Below the pieces are notes generated by a model. The model did no database searches. It saw only the letters and a list, made by a program, of their open reading frames with translations, and had not been told where the DNA came from. A DNA stretch of 64,000 nt, from contig NZ_JAJUXI010000006.1 in the NCBI RefSeq assembly GCF_021390515.1, forward strand, positions 124,001 through 188,000. Direction: 5' to 3'. This document shows positions 36,240 to 45,494 of this stretch, one piece after another. The DNA is from Dyadobacter sp. CY326 (GTDB lineage Bacteria > Bacteroidota > Bacteroidia > Cytophagales > Spirosomataceae). Numbering within the stretch: position 1 is the first letter of the stretch; each line of letters opens with the position of its first letter. A program made the position numbers and the translations under genes.

Positions 36240-36449
36240 TCAGGCGATTTCTTCGGCATTGTAACCCGCCGTTTTCATCAGCGCAGCAATTTCCTGAGGT
36301 GTTTTGCTGGTCTCAACCTTCAAGATCCGTTCTGGGCTCAGCAAGTCAACATTCCAGTTTTCAATCGCATTATCCTCATTCAAAAATGGCGTTACAGTCG
36401 CAACACAGCTGCCACATTTTATGTTCGTCTTAAATTTCAAAGTTTCCAT
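36240..36449 (-). CDS. Small HMA-domain copper-chaperone-like protein
   Basis: A 69-residue cytoplasmic HMA protein (METLKFKTNIKCGSCVATVT) with metal loop CGSC. It resembles CopZ-type chaperones that carry Cu(I). I use the ATG at 36449; a TTG three codons earlier is possible. It starts the metal locus, 43 bases before the HYC_CC_PP gene. No P-type copper ATPase gene is in the window. Confidence 0.87.
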   Translation of the reverse strand: METLKFKTNIKCGSCVATVTPFLNEDNAIENWNVDLLSPERILKVETSKTPQEIAALMKTAGYNAEEIA

Positions 36450-36692
36450 CGTTGGCAAGAGATTGTTTCATTACTAATTATCACAATGCAAATATCGCCA
36501 CACCCGGCTTGGCATTCATTACAGAATTATACAAATGCGTTACAGAGTTTTTGGTTTGGCAAAAACAGGCGCCTTCCCTAGCCAAAGCTTTATCTTTTTG
36601 ATCAGATCCACTTTTTTTGGACGGGGTAACGAGTGAATTCAAGAGGGATGAAACAGCGTGCACGACGTTCTTCTATCCGACTCGCTTTCATT

Positions 36693-37031
36693 TCAAGCCA
36701 ACCTTGTCCCATTGGGCACTGGGAAATCTGGGCTGGAAAGTATTACTTCTCCGTCGGGCAGTATGAAGCCGGTGGTGAGGACTTCGGATTTGAAATTGGC
36801 GATTTGCTTTGCTGGGAAGTTTGTAACGCACAAAACCTGTTTGCCGAGCAGCTGCTCTTTTGTATAGCGCGCAGTAATTTGGGCGGAACTGTTCTTAACG
36901 CCAATTTCTGGTCCGAGGTCGATTTTTAGCTTGAATGCAGGTTTTCTCGCCTTTGGAAAGTCGTCAACTTGAATGATGGTTCCTGCTCTGAGGTCAACAT
37001 TTTCGAAATCTTGCCAGCTGATCGTCTCCAT
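36693..37031 (-). CDS. csaA: CsaA-type tRNA-binding domain protein
   Basis: A 112-residue stand-alone OB-fold tRNA-binding domain. Family features are the start TISWQDFENVDLRAGTI, the segment KIDLGPEIGVKNSSAQIT and the end SSPDFPVPNGTRLA. CsaA was described as a secretion-linked chaperone, and it also binds tRNA. The gene is alone. The 240 bases between it and the metal locus hold no convincing gene. Confidence 0.9.
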   Translation of the reverse strand: METISWQDFENVDLRAGTIIQVDDFPKARKPAFKLKIDLGPEIGVKNSSAQITARYTKEQLLGKQVLCVTNFPAKQIANFKSEVLTTGFILPDGEVILSSPDFPVPNGTRLA

Positions 37032-37141
37032 TGGTTTCGGCTTGGGGTGAAAGTGTTGGTTTTAAACTTTTTCAAATATCATTAAAAACCACTGCAACGC
37101 CGCTTTCCATTCCAGTTGCTGTTCATTCAAAACAAAAAAAC

Positions 37142-38245
37142 ATGAAAAAGCTCTTCACTGTCGTGACATTGTTGATTGCCGGTTTTGCAAGCGTATCATT
37201 TCAGGACAAAACCATTCCGTTATACATTGGGACGCAAGATAAAGGTGCAAATTCGTCCGTTTCGTTGTGCGAACTCAACACATCGACAGGTCAAATTACG
37301 CTCATTGACACATTTAATAACTGCGTTGGTCCGGGTTATGTGGCCATTTCGCCTAATAAGAAAAATCTGTATGCGGTTGGTGGAGATAAAATCGTCGCTT
37401 TCGCAATTGGCGGGGATAACAAACTTACTTACCTGAACAGCGAATTGTCGGCGGGCGCCGGGCCTTGCCATGTTGCGGTGCATCCTTCGGGAAAGTCGGC
37501 GTATGTGGCGAATTATGGTGGCGGCAGTTTTACAGCTTACGATTTACAGCCTGATGGAAAAGTTACTGCCCCTGTTTTTACGGAGCAATATTCCGGAACT
37601 GGGCCCAATGAAAAGCGTCAGGACAAGGCTCATGCGCATTTTGCCACGGCATCACCTGATGGGAAATATGTTTACGTAACGGATCTTGGATCTGACAAGA
37701 TTTTGAATTATCTGGCCGATAACAAGGGCGGGGCGCTTAAACCGAATCCTGCACAGCCATTTTTCGCCGGAAAACCTGGCGCCGGACCACGCCATTTGAT
37801 CCTTCACCCATCCGGCAAATCACTTTTCCTGCTCAATGAGCTCGATGCGACAATCACTTCCTGCTCCATTGACAAAAATGGCGTGATCAAAGCACTGAAC
37901 TCATATCCAACAATTCCCGCAGATTATTCCGGGCCGACAAACACGAGCGCAGCCATTCACTTGCATCCGAATGGGAAGTTTGTTTATGTTTCCAATCGTG
38001 GGCACAATTCAATAACCGGCTTTAAAATTGGAGCAAACGGCGCATTGGAAATGATTGATCAGCAAACTAAGTCAATTGCTACGCCTCGGGATTTCAATTT
38101 TGATCCAAGCGGGAAATTCATGATTGTGGCTAACCAAGCGACTGATAATCTGGTTGTTTATGATGTGGATGCGGCTTCGGGGAAGCTGCGTTTTAAGCGT
38201 GAGAGCATTGGGGTTAAGAGTCCTATTTGTGTTGCTTTTTTGTAG
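37142..38245 (+). CDS. Seven-bladed propeller lactonase (6-phosphogluconolactonase-like), exported
   Basis: A 367-residue lactonase-family protein with a signal peptide (KKLFTVVTLLIAGFASVSF). The propeller repeats include PLYIGTQDKGANSSVSLCEL, GPGYVAISPNKKNLY, GAGPCHVAVHPSGKSAYVANYGGGS and RHLILHPSGKSLFLLNE (each under 26 residues here shown in parts), matching the Pgl/YbhE and muconate-cyclase-like family. An exported member is more likely to act on external lactones than in the pentose phosphate route. ATG at 37142 starts the signal peptide; an in-frame start at 37031 overlaps csaA and is unlikely. Confidence 0.85.
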   Translation: MKKLFTVVTLLIAGFASVSFQDKTIPLYIGTQDKGANSSVSLCELNTSTGQITLIDTFNNCVGPGYVAISPNKKNLYAVGGDKIVAFAIGGDNKLTYLNSELSAGAGPCHVAVHPSGKSAYVANYGGGSFTAYDLQPDGKVTAPVFTEQYSGTGPNEKRQDKAHAHFATASPDGKYVYVTDLGSDKILNYLADNKGGALKPNPAQPFFAGKPGAGPRHLILHPSGKSLFLLNELDATITSCSIDKNGVIKALNSYPTIPADYSGPTNTSAAIHLHPNGKFVYVSNRGHNSITGFKIGANGALEMIDQQTKSIATPRDFNFDPSGKFMIVANQATDNLVVYDVDAASGKLRFKRESIGVKSPICVAFL

Positions 38246-38272
38246 CGGCCGGAGGCCTTGTAATGGGCGACA

Positions 38273-38288
38273 CAAACCTGGAGGTTTG
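38273..38288. repeat. Palindrome CAAACCTGGAGGTTTG between convergent genes
   Basis: A perfect 16-base palindrome (38273-38288) between two convergent genes, in a GC-rich stretch with a second small inverted repeat (GGCCGGAGGCC, near 38248). It probably acts as a hairpin in RNA. I recall similar palindromes between genes in other Bacteroidota, but cannot test this here. Confidence 0.6.
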
Positions 38289-38308
38289 CGTCAGCGTGCC
38301 GTTGCGTT

Positions 38309-39727
38309 TTATAGTTTTCTTGCTAGTTTGTTTTGGTAATAGTTTAGAAAATCTTCCAGTTGCTCCACGGGCATTTTGCGGGCGATGATCTTTTTATTTT
38401 TGTCCAAAATATAGATCGTAGGCGTTGTTACGACGTCAAATTTCTTTAAAAAGTCGATCTGGTTTAATGCGTCAAAACCGTTTGGAACATCTTCCAGGTG
38501 ATAATTTTTGATGAATGTTTTCCATTCTTCCATATTATGCTCGGTGGAAACGGTCATAATTTTGACACCATTTGCCTTATTCTTGTCGTAAAATGCTTTG
38601 AGTTTCGGAGCGGCTTCTTTGCAATGACCACAAGTTGGCGCGTAGAAGAAAATGACGCTGTAATTAGCATCCAGCGCTTGCACGCTAATCTTTTTACCAG
38701 TCGGGTCAGTCAATGTCAATGCTGGGAAAGTCTTGTTTACGAGCAAATCTTTTAATGTGTTGACCTTATCAGCAATGCGGACTTTCACATCTTCGGCCGT
38801 TCCCATTTCGCCGGAAAGATAATATTTGGTCGCCATATGCACCCAAACTGCCTCTGTTCCAACCGTTTTTGGGTTTTCGTATTGGTTTGTGATAAACAAG
38901 ACGACCTGCGATTTTACATCTTTGTTAGTCGCCTTTTTCGCGAGCATATCCGCATCTTTAATCAGCGAATCGGGGGTTTGCACGACAAGGTTTTTAATGT
39001 AACGGTCCAATCTTGGTTCCAGAAACGGAGTGTTGAGAATTCTTGCGTCGCCAAAGTCGAAATTATCCCAATAATGCGCTTTGTAATAATTGAAAACCCA
39101 AACCGAATCCGCTTTTCCATTAGGCAACTTTGGCGCGGCAGGAACTTCCGGGTCGCTTGACATTTTTAGCAGCTTAACAGTGAATGTCTCAGCCTGCTCT
39201 TTCAATACTTTTTCGCGATAAGCCGTAAAATCGTCCTGCAAAGCCTTTATTTTATTTTTGGCATCGGCGCTGCCACTCTTTTTCAACGCGTCTATTTCCA
39301 CTGCGCCGGCTTTCAGTCTCTTTTGATAAGTGTAAAAAAGCTCATTTTCCTTCGAGCCGGTGACTTTCATATTGCCAATTGCGTCAGCTGTATCCGTTTC
39401 AATCGAAAAGTTGGTCTCTTTACCGGAATAAACCAGCTCAATCCAGCTGCGGTTTCCCGGAAAAAGGATCACATATAATCCGCCCGGAAGCTCCGTTTTT
39501 CCTTCAAACACCATTTTCCCATTTGCATCGGCCTTAGCTGTGTCTTTCGGGACGAAGAGCGTGTTATTCCGGTTGTAATGGCCAATAATCAATGATGAAT
39601 CCGCAAGCCCTTTGATGGTTGCTTCAATCCGATAACCCGCGCCGGTGCCCTGGGCAAAGCCTGTGGTTGCGACTGCTGTGAAAAGAGCCATTACTAGGAG
39701 AAAAGCGCGGTTGTAATTTTTCATCAT
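38309..39727 (-). CDS. Thioredoxin-like peroxiredoxin/TlpA protein with DUF4369 domain
   Basis: A 472-residue exported protein. A signal peptide (MMKNYNRAFLLVMALFTAVA) precedes a DUF4369-like domain (about 30-130). A helical DUF5106-like middle follows, and the C-terminal thioredoxin domain has YAPTCGHCKEAAPKL with the CGHC redox pair and a cis-Pro segment VVTTPTIYILDKN. Such Bacteroidota proteins catalyse thiol-disulfide exchange in the periplasm. An in-frame start at 39787 would put 20 polar residues before the signal. Confidence 0.87.
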   Translation of the reverse strand: MMKNYNRAFLLVMALFTAVATTGFAQGTGAGYRIEATIKGLADSSLIIGHYNRNNTLFVPKDTAKADANGKMVFEGKTELPGGLYVILFPGNRSWIELVYSGKETNFSIETDTADAIGNMKVTGSKENELFYTYQKRLKAGAVEIDALKKSGSADAKNKIKALQDDFTAYREKVLKEQAETFTVKLLKMSSDPEVPAAPKLPNGKADSVWVFNYYKAHYWDNFDFGDARILNTPFLEPRLDRYIKNLVVQTPDSLIKDADMLAKKATNKDVKSQVVLFITNQYENPKTVGTEAVWVHMATKYYLSGEMGTAEDVKVRIADKVNTLKDLLVNKTFPALTLTDPTGKKISVQALDANYSVIFFYAPTCGHCKEAAPKLKAFYDKNKANGVKIMTVSTEHNMEEWKTFIKNYHLEDVPNGFDALNQIDFLKKFDVVTTPTIYILDKNKKIIARKMPVEQLEDFLNYYQNKLARKL

Positions 39728-39753
39728 CGTAAAAGTTGTTTGCTTATGAATGC

Positions 39754-39761
39754 TATATTTG
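39754..39761 (+). promoter_or_regulatory. Candidate -7 element for the YdcF gene
   Basis: TATATTTG at 39754-39761, about 70 bases before the ATG at 39832. TTG occurs 15 bases upstream, a short spacing, so the assignment is tentative. Confidence 0.35.
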
Positions 39762-39831
39762 GCCGGTTCAAACTTCGTGGAAGTCACAAAATTAACTTCA
39801 CAACGATAACATCTGTCAGCATCTTATCCAA

Positions 39832-40605
39832 ATGTTTTATTTTCTGTCCAAAGCCATAGATTTTATTGTCATGCCGTTGAGCATTGTCTTTTTTTTGCTC
39901 ATTTATGGTTTGATTGTCAGTAATAACAGAAAGAGAAAATTGCTCGTTGCGAGTGCATTGCTGATCTTGTTTTTTATTTCAAATAATTTTTTGGTAAACA
40001 AAGCATTGAATTGGTGGGAAGCCAAGCCTGTCAATTTGAGTGAAGTCAAAGGCGTTTACGACGTCGGTGTCCTGCTATCGGGCGGATTAATGGACGCCAA
40101 CGCGCCGGGAGAGGATCATGCAGTGCTTGGCAAACGGGGCGACCGTGTTTTGCAAACATTCTTGCTTTATAAAGCCGGAAAAATTAAGAAAATCCTGATC
40201 ACCGGAACGAGCAACGATCAGCTGATGCTGGAAGGAAAAGGGGAAACGCGGTTGGCAGCTGCTTTAATGGTGCAATGGGGCGTGCCTGCAAGTGACATTT
40301 TATTTGAAGAAAAAGCGCGGAATACGCGCGAAAACGCAAAATTCTCTGCGCAGATTTTAAATAAAAAATATCCGGACGGAAAGTTCATACTCATAACCTC
40401 TGCATTCCATATGCGCCGGTCGGCCGGATGTTTTGCGAAAGCAGGCATTCAGGCTGCCACTTTTCCGGCCGACTTCTATGGAGGTTATTATGATTTACAA
40501 TTGCAGGATTTCCTGATCCCAGATCCTGATGCAATCGCCTATTTCAGCATGCTGTGGCATGAATGGATAGGAAATGTAGTTTACAAAGTGATTGGTTACA
40601 CCTGA
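39832..40605 (+). CDS. YdcF/ElyC-family (DUF218) membrane protein
   Basis: A 257-residue inner-membrane protein with two N-terminal helices (about 10-30 and 38-55) and a DUF218 domain. The domain has DVGVLLSGGLMDAN, ILITGTSNDQLM, ARNTRENAKFSAQIL and FILITSAFHMRRSAGCF, typical of ElyC/SanA-like proteins linked to envelope and peptidoglycan precursor metabolism. No enzymatic activity is established for this branch. Its stop is 10 bases from the stop of pfkA. Confidence 0.85.
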   Translation: MFYFLSKAIDFIVMPLSIVFFLLIYGLIVSNNRKRKLLVASALLILFFISNNFLVNKALNWWEAKPVNLSEVKGVYDVGVLLSGGLMDANAPGEDHAVLGKRGDRVLQTFLLYKAGKIKKILITGTSNDQLMLEGKGETRLAAALMVQWGVPASDILFEEKARNTRENAKFSAQILNKKYPDGKFILITSAFHMRRSAGCFAKAGIQAATFPADFYGGYYDLQLQDFLIPDPDAIAYFSMLWHEWIGNVVYKVIGYT

Positions 40606-40615
40606 CCATTTGCAC

Positions 40616-41590
40616 CTACACACTCAATATTTTAACCATTCTCAACAAATCTTCATTAATTGGCTTAGGAAGGCGAATTGTATCTTCAAAGGGCGTGTAA
40701 ACCAGATCGTTATTGATAATTCCGGCCATTACATTTTTTTGTCCGCCAATCAAACCTTCCAATGCTCCAAGACCCAAACGGCTCGCTAAAATGCGGTCAT
40801 ATGCCGAAGGAGGTCCTCCGCGCTGCGTGTGACCCAATGTTGTTACGCGGATATCTGCATTTTCATCAACCTGCCCTTTGATTTTTTCGGCAACTTCCTG
40901 TGCGCTTCCTTCGTCATCGCCTTCTGCAACAATGATAATAGAAGAAGATTTGGAGCGGCTCCAACCTTGTTTTAGCGTTTCAACCACTTCGGAGATCGGC
41001 GTCAGCACTTCCGGAACCATTACAAGCTCAGCGCCGCCGGCAATGCCCGACTGCACGGCAATGTAACCTGAATCGCGGCCCATCACTTCAATAAAAAATA
41101 TTCTGTCGTGCGAGCTCGCTGTGTCGCGAATTCTGTCAATGGCGTCCAAAGCTGTGTTTACAGCCGTGTCGAATCCAATCGTGTAATCCGTTCCGTACAA
41201 GTCATTGTCAATGGTGCCGGGAGCACCCACGGTCGGGATTCCATATTCGTTTCCAAATATCATAGCGCCGGTAAATGTGCCGTTTCCGCCAATGGCGACC
41301 AATCCTTCAATTCCCAGGTTTTGCAGATTGTCGTATGCTGTTTTTCTGCCTTCGGGAGTCATGAACTCCTTGCTTCTTGCTGATTTGAGGATCGTTCCTC
41401 CTCTTTGTACTATATTGCTAACCGAGTGAGACTCCATTTTGTAGACGTCACCGGCGATCATTCCGCTATATCCTCTTCTTATTCCAAAAACTTCGATCCC
41501 ATGATAGCAGGCTCCGCGCACCACCGCCCTGATGCAGGCGTTCATACCCGGGGCATCTCCTCCTGAGGTAAATACTCCAATTCGTTTCAT
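40616..41590 (-). CDS. pfkA: ATP-dependent 6-phosphofructokinase
   Basis: A 324-residue glycolytic enzyme that phosphorylates fructose 6-phosphate. ATP motif VFTSGGDAPGMNACIRAVV; catalytic region APGTIDNDLYGTDYTIGFD with Asp of TIDND, and the substrate segments IEVMGRDSGYIAV and LGHTQRGGPPSAYDR. The Gly in GGDAPG favours ATP rather than pyrophosphate as donor. Confidence 0.97.
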   Translation of the reverse strand: MKRIGVFTSGGDAPGMNACIRAVVRGACYHGIEVFGIRRGYSGMIAGDVYKMESHSVSNIVQRGGTILKSARSKEFMTPEGRKTAYDNLQNLGIEGLVAIGGNGTFTGAMIFGNEYGIPTVGAPGTIDNDLYGTDYTIGFDTAVNTALDAIDRIRDTASSHDRIFFIEVMGRDSGYIAVQSGIAGGAELVMVPEVLTPISEVVETLKQGWSRSKSSSIIIVAEGDDEGSAQEVAEKIKGQVDENADIRVTTLGHTQRGGPPSAYDRILASRLGLGALEGLIGGQKNVMAGIINNDLVYTPFEDTIRLPKPINEDLLRMVKILSV

Positions 41591-41908
41591 TTAATTTTGG
41601 GTTACTTCTTTCGTTCGCTCTAATAGGTGCTTTAAAATCTTAAAGGCACAATTTCCGCAAATTTATCCGGTATTTTCTTAAAATATACGACGTGATTTCG
41701 AATTCTATTAAAAAAATGCGGGATTAAGATTCGGATTTAACACTTCAAACATATATCAATACTTATATATTTGCGGCTGTTAATAGAAATTTAATATCGG
41801 ATAAAAGGCAATCATCTAAACTTTTAGTGGTTGTAAAGTCATATTTGTGATGTAGCGCACAAGCGCATCACCCAAGAGTTGAAAACCCGTTAGCTTAACA
41901 TTATTAAA
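41591..41908. other. Intergenic region between divergent pfkA and YfhO-type genes
   Basis: About 320 AT-rich bases with no convincing gene. A -7-like TATATTTG is at 41766-41773, without a good TTTG at the expected distance; a weaker CATATTTG is near 41848. I see no notable hairpin. Confidence 0.55.
41766..41773 (+). promoter_or_regulatory. Candidate -7 element for the YfhO-type gene
   Basis: TATATTTG matches TAnnTTTG but has no matching -33 box; it is 135 bases before the start codon. Confidence 0.35.
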
Positions 41909-44398
41909 ATGAAAAATTTGATTTCTTGGCAGCGTGCCTGGCCTCATTTGGTTGCGGTTGTCGGATTTATGATTCTGTCCATTGTGTACGTTTCACCTGT
42001 TTTACAAGGCAAAAAGCTGACCGCACAAGACGATGTTCAAGCCAAGGGAGCTGCACGGGAAGTGCTGGATTATCAAAAACAAACGGGCGTATGGTCAGGC
42101 TGGACAAATGGAATGTTCTCCGGAATGCCTGCATATCTGGTCGCGGCCGATTATCCGACAAGCGTCTCGACCAAGCTTGGACAAGCCATTAACCGGATTT
42201 TGCCCGCGCCTGCCAATTATTTCCTGATTGGAATGGTCAGCGCGTACATTTTATTTCTTGTGTTGGGTGCCGGGGGCTGGCTCGCCGCAGTCGGGGCGGT
42301 GGCTTTTGCATTTTCAGCATTTAATGTCATCAATTTAGAGGCTGGGCACGTTTCGCAGGTGATTGCGATCATGTACGCGCCTGGCGTTTTAGCCGGCGTT
42401 ATCCTGGCTTTCAGAAAAAACTGGCTGGCGGGTGCAGCATTGACGGGTTTGTTTCTTTCGCTTGAATTATACGCCAACCACGTTCAGATCACGTATTATC
42501 TTGGAATCGGGATCGTTATTTTTGTTATTATTGAAAGCGTTTCTTACATTAAAAAAGGACTTGTAAAAGAGCTCACGCTCATTTTAGCAGGGCTCGCTTT
42601 TGCTGCTGTGGTGGCAGTGGGCACGCATACAACGCGACTTTGGAATGCATTTGATTATACAAAAGAAACCATCCGCGGCAAGTCAGAACTGACGCCCCTG
42701 GCGACTGCAACAGGCGCTGCAAAGGGAACGGGATTGGACAAGGATTACGCTTTTACATATAGTTATGGGGTGGGAGAATTGTTGACTTTGGTGATTCCCA
42801 ATGCATACGGAGGCACTTCTTACGGGCCACTTTCCAACACATCCGAAACTTTCAAAACACTGACTGGACGCGGTGTAGATGCGGCCTCGGCTCAGAATGT
42901 TATTCAGCAACTGCCGCTTTACTGGGGCGATCAGCCGATTATGGGCGGGCCAAATTATGTCGGCATCATTGTCTTTTTCCTGTTTGTCCTCGGTTTGTTT
43001 ATTGTTAAAAATCCGATCAAATACTGGGCGGGCGGCGTCATTTTGCTCTACATTATATGGGCTTTGGGTAAAAGTTTGGCAGGAATTAATTACCTGTTTT
43101 TCGACTATTTCCCCATGTTCAACAAGTTCCGCGCGATGACGATGGTTGTGTCGCTGGCGCAATTGCTGATGGTGCTCGTGGGTGTGCTGGCACTGGCGAC
43201 CATTGTTCAGAAAAAAGTCGAATGGAAAGAATTTCAAAAGTCATTTCTCATCACATTAGGCGTTACGGGCGGTGTTACATTTCTCCTCGCGCTGATGCCG
43301 GGCATCTTCTTTGATTTCCGGGCAGCGGGAGACGGGCAATATGTCGAGCAGTTTATGCAAATGACGCAGGATAAAGCATTTGCACAACAGATTATGAACG
43401 CCATAGTACAGGATCGGGCGGGATTAATGAAAAACGACGCGATCAGGAGCTTGATCTTCGTTTTGCTTGCGGCCGGACTGGTTTGGTTTGCGATGAAAGA
43501 CAAAGTGAAACCGGTTATGCTGTATACTGTCATGCTGATTTTGATCATTTTTGACCTTTTTGGCATTGATAAAAGATATTTGAATGATGAGGATTTCGTA
43601 AGCAATTATGCCGCTCAGGGCATTACAACGCCTTCGCCAGCCGATGAGCAAATCCTGCGTGACCCTGATCCAAATTATCGCGTTTACGACCTGAGCTCGC
43701 GCCAGGGCCCGTTCAATAGTGCGGATGCTTCTTATTTCCACAAGTCGTTGGGCGGTTATCATGGCGCCAAATTGCGTCGTTATCAAGAACTGTTCGAACG
43801 CCAGATCGCAACGCAAAGGCCAAACACGAACATTCTTAACATGCTGAACACGAAGTACATCCTAACTCCGGATCAGCAGGGAAATAAAGTGGCTCAACCC
43901 AATCCTGAGGCTTACGGTCATGCGTGGTTTGTGAAAAGTTATAAAGTCGTCCCCAATGCCGACGCTGAAATGGCTGCATTGGATTCGCTAAAACCACGTG
44001 AAGAGGCAGTTTTGGATCAAAAGTTTGCAAGCAAACTGACAGGACTCACGTTGCAACCCGACTCAACGGATAAGATCAGCTTAATTAGTTATAAACCCAA
44101 TGAGCTGGTTTACGAAAGTAATGCGCGGAATGAAGGCCTGGCTGTTTTTTCTGAGGTTTACTACAATGTCCGCGACGAATGGAAAGTTACGATCGATGAC
44201 AAACCTGCCGACATGTTGCGGGCCAATTACATTTTGAGAGCATTGCGGGTTCCTGCCGGAAAGCACAATATTAAATTCAGTTTCGAGCCGGTTTCAGTTG
44301 CCGTGGGAAGCAAAATAGACCTTGTGAGCTCGCTGTTACTGATTTCACTCATTGCCGGAGCCATTTTTGTACAAGCCAGGAAAGATAAAACTGCATGA
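41909..44398 (+). CDS. YfhO-type polytopic membrane protein
   Basis: An 829-residue membrane protein. It has at least ten hydrophobic segments in its first 560 residues, then a roughly 250-residue extracytoplasmic domain, and a last helix at the end. The N-terminal loop (SPVLQGKKLTAQDDVQAKG) and GMFSGMPAYLVAADYP resemble YfhO/GT-C-fold glycosyltransferase-like proteins that use lipid-linked sugars. Activity is not shown by the sequence itself. It shares an ATGA overlap with the next gene (44395-44398). Confidence 0.85.
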   Translation: MKNLISWQRAWPHLVAVVGFMILSIVYVSPVLQGKKLTAQDDVQAKGAAREVLDYQKQTGVWSGWTNGMFSGMPAYLVAADYPTSVSTKLGQAINRILPAPANYFLIGMVSAYILFLVLGAGGWLAAVGAVAFAFSAFNVINLEAGHVSQVIAIMYAPGVLAGVILAFRKNWLAGAALTGLFLSLELYANHVQITYYLGIGIVIFVIIESVSYIKKGLVKELTLILAGLAFAAVVAVGTHTTRLWNAFDYTKETIRGKSELTPLATATGAAKGTGLDKDYAFTYSYGVGELLTLVIPNAYGGTSYGPLSNTSETFKTLTGRGVDAASAQNVIQQLPLYWGDQPIMGGPNYVGIIVFFLFVLGLFIVKNPIKYWAGGVILLYIIWALGKSLAGINYLFFDYFPMFNKFRAMTMVVSLAQLLMVLVGVLALATIVQKKVEWKEFQKSFLITLGVTGGVTFLLALMPGIFFDFRAAGDGQYVEQFMQMTQDKAFAQQIMNAIVQDRAGLMKNDAIRSLIFVLLAAGLVWFAMKDKVKPVMLYTVMLILIIFDLFGIDKRYLNDEDFVSNYAAQGITTPSPADEQILRDPDPNYRVYDLSSRQGPFNSADASYFHKSLGGYHGAKLRRYQELFERQIATQRPNTNILNMLNTKYILTPDQQGNKVAQPNPEAYGHAWFVKSYKVVPNADAEMAALDSLKPREEAVLDQKFASKLTGLTLQPDSTDKISLISYKPNELVYESNARNEGLAVFSEVYYNVRDEWKVTIDDKPADMLRANYILRALRVPAGKHNIKFSFEPVSVAVGSKIDLVSSLLLISLIAGAIFVQARKDKTA

Positions 44399-44934
44399 TT
44401 ATGACAGATCGTAAATATCCAATCGGGCCGTTTGCGCTGCAAGAAGATTATACAAAAGAAGAAATTGGCAATTTCCTCGAAATCATCAAAACGAGTGCTG
44501 CCAAATACAGAGAGTTGGTGCAAAACCTTGAAGAAGAAAGTCTTAGCAAAACTTATCGCGAAGGAAGTTGGAATGTTCGTCAGCTAGCACATCACGTCGC
44601 TGACATTGCATTGCTGCATTATTTCAGGATGAAAAAGGCAGTGACCGAGCCGGATTATAACGATGTTACGCTGATTAATATGGATGCCTGGGCAGTCACA
44701 TCCGACTCGCTTGAAATGCCAGTCGCAGATTCATTAAACATTCTAGAAGGAACCAATCAGCGTTATTTCTACTTTGCAAGCGGTTTGGATGAAGAGGATT
44801 TTGCAAAAACTTATTTTCATCCTGTCAGAAAAATATGGCTAAATCAAAAACATGCATTGGCCATGTCGGTCTGGCATTTACAGCACCATTTAGCGCACAT
44901 TAAGCTGGCGTTGGAAAGAGAATCGGCAGCGTAA
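44395..44934 (+). CDS. YfiT/DinB-family putative thiol transferase
   Basis: A 179-residue four-helix metal-dependent protein of the DinB/YfiT family; some members transfer bacillithiol to electrophiles. Metal ligands are suggested by WNVRQLAHHVADIALLHYFR and by MSVWHLQHHLAHIKLAL. The ATG at 44395 overlaps the preceding stop; an ATG at 44401 is equally plausible. Translational coupling with the YfhO-type gene is clear, but a functional link is not. Confidence 0.85.
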   Translation: MIMTDRKYPIGPFALQEDYTKEEIGNFLEIIKTSAAKYRELVQNLEEESLSKTYREGSWNVRQLAHHVADIALLHYFRMKKAVTEPDYNDVTLINMDAWAVTSDSLEMPVADSLNILEGTNQRYFYFASGLDEEDFAKTYFHPVRKIWLNQKHALAMSVWHLQHHLAHIKLALERESAA

Positions 44935-44981
44935 AAAGGACAAAGGTAAATTCTGACTTTTATGCAAATGCGGCGCGCTGC

Positions 44982-45494
44982 TTACTTTCTCACAGGCTTC
45001 AAACCTTTCATGGCTTTGAGTCCGATTGCGGGCATTTTGACCGGAGGCGTCAGCAATTTTGACTCCTGTTCCGGTTCAATGTGTTTTTTCACGCCTGCTA
45101 AATATCGCTCCACAATGAATGCTTCTTCCCGCTCAAACTGAATCGAGGGCTCGTTCATATAGTCTGAAAGGTCATATAGTTTTTTGTGAAAAATCGCTTC
45201 TTCCAGGTTTCCATTGAAGTGATAATCATTCTGAAATCCATTGTCAAATTTGAAAACAATCGGTGTTCCGGCATTTGCAACCAGGCTCGCTGGCGCTCCT
45301 GTCAATGTGATCGGAATGTATGTTTTCTTGTCGTAAATAAATCCGCCGTGATTTTTCTTGATGTGTTCCCGCATATTTCGCGGCGTATCGCCCACAAAAA
45401 GCACATCCGCAAGCAAGATCATTGCCGCAGCATTAAATTGCGCAGTCGTTTCGATTACAGGGAGTGTTGAAATGCGGATTGGGTGGTTTGTCAT
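44982..45494 (-). CDS. Unrecognised 170-residue protein
   Basis: I do not recognise this protein. It has no signal peptide or membrane segment. It contains hydrophobic beta-like parts (AAMILLADVLFVGDTP, YIPITLTGAPASLVANAG) and an acidic helix (EREEAFIVERYL), and ends in a basic low-complexity tail. Codon use looks like that of its neighbours, and a -7-like site lies upstream. It is separated from the gene at 45892 by a 400-base gap with repeats. Confidence 0.6.
   Translation of the reverse strand: MTNHPIRISTLPVIETTAQFNAAAMILLADVLFVGDTPRNMREHIKKNHGGFIYDKKTYIPITLTGAPASLVANAGTPIVFKFDNGFQNDYHFNGNLEEAIFHKKLYDLSDYMNEPSIQFEREEAFIVERYLAGVKKHIEPEQESKLLTPPVKMPAIGLKAMKGLKPVRK

Noticed and set aside
36481..36663. 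A 60-codon minus-strand frame between the metal locus and csaA
   Set aside because: No signal, motif or spacing that supports it; the region is more likely non-coding.
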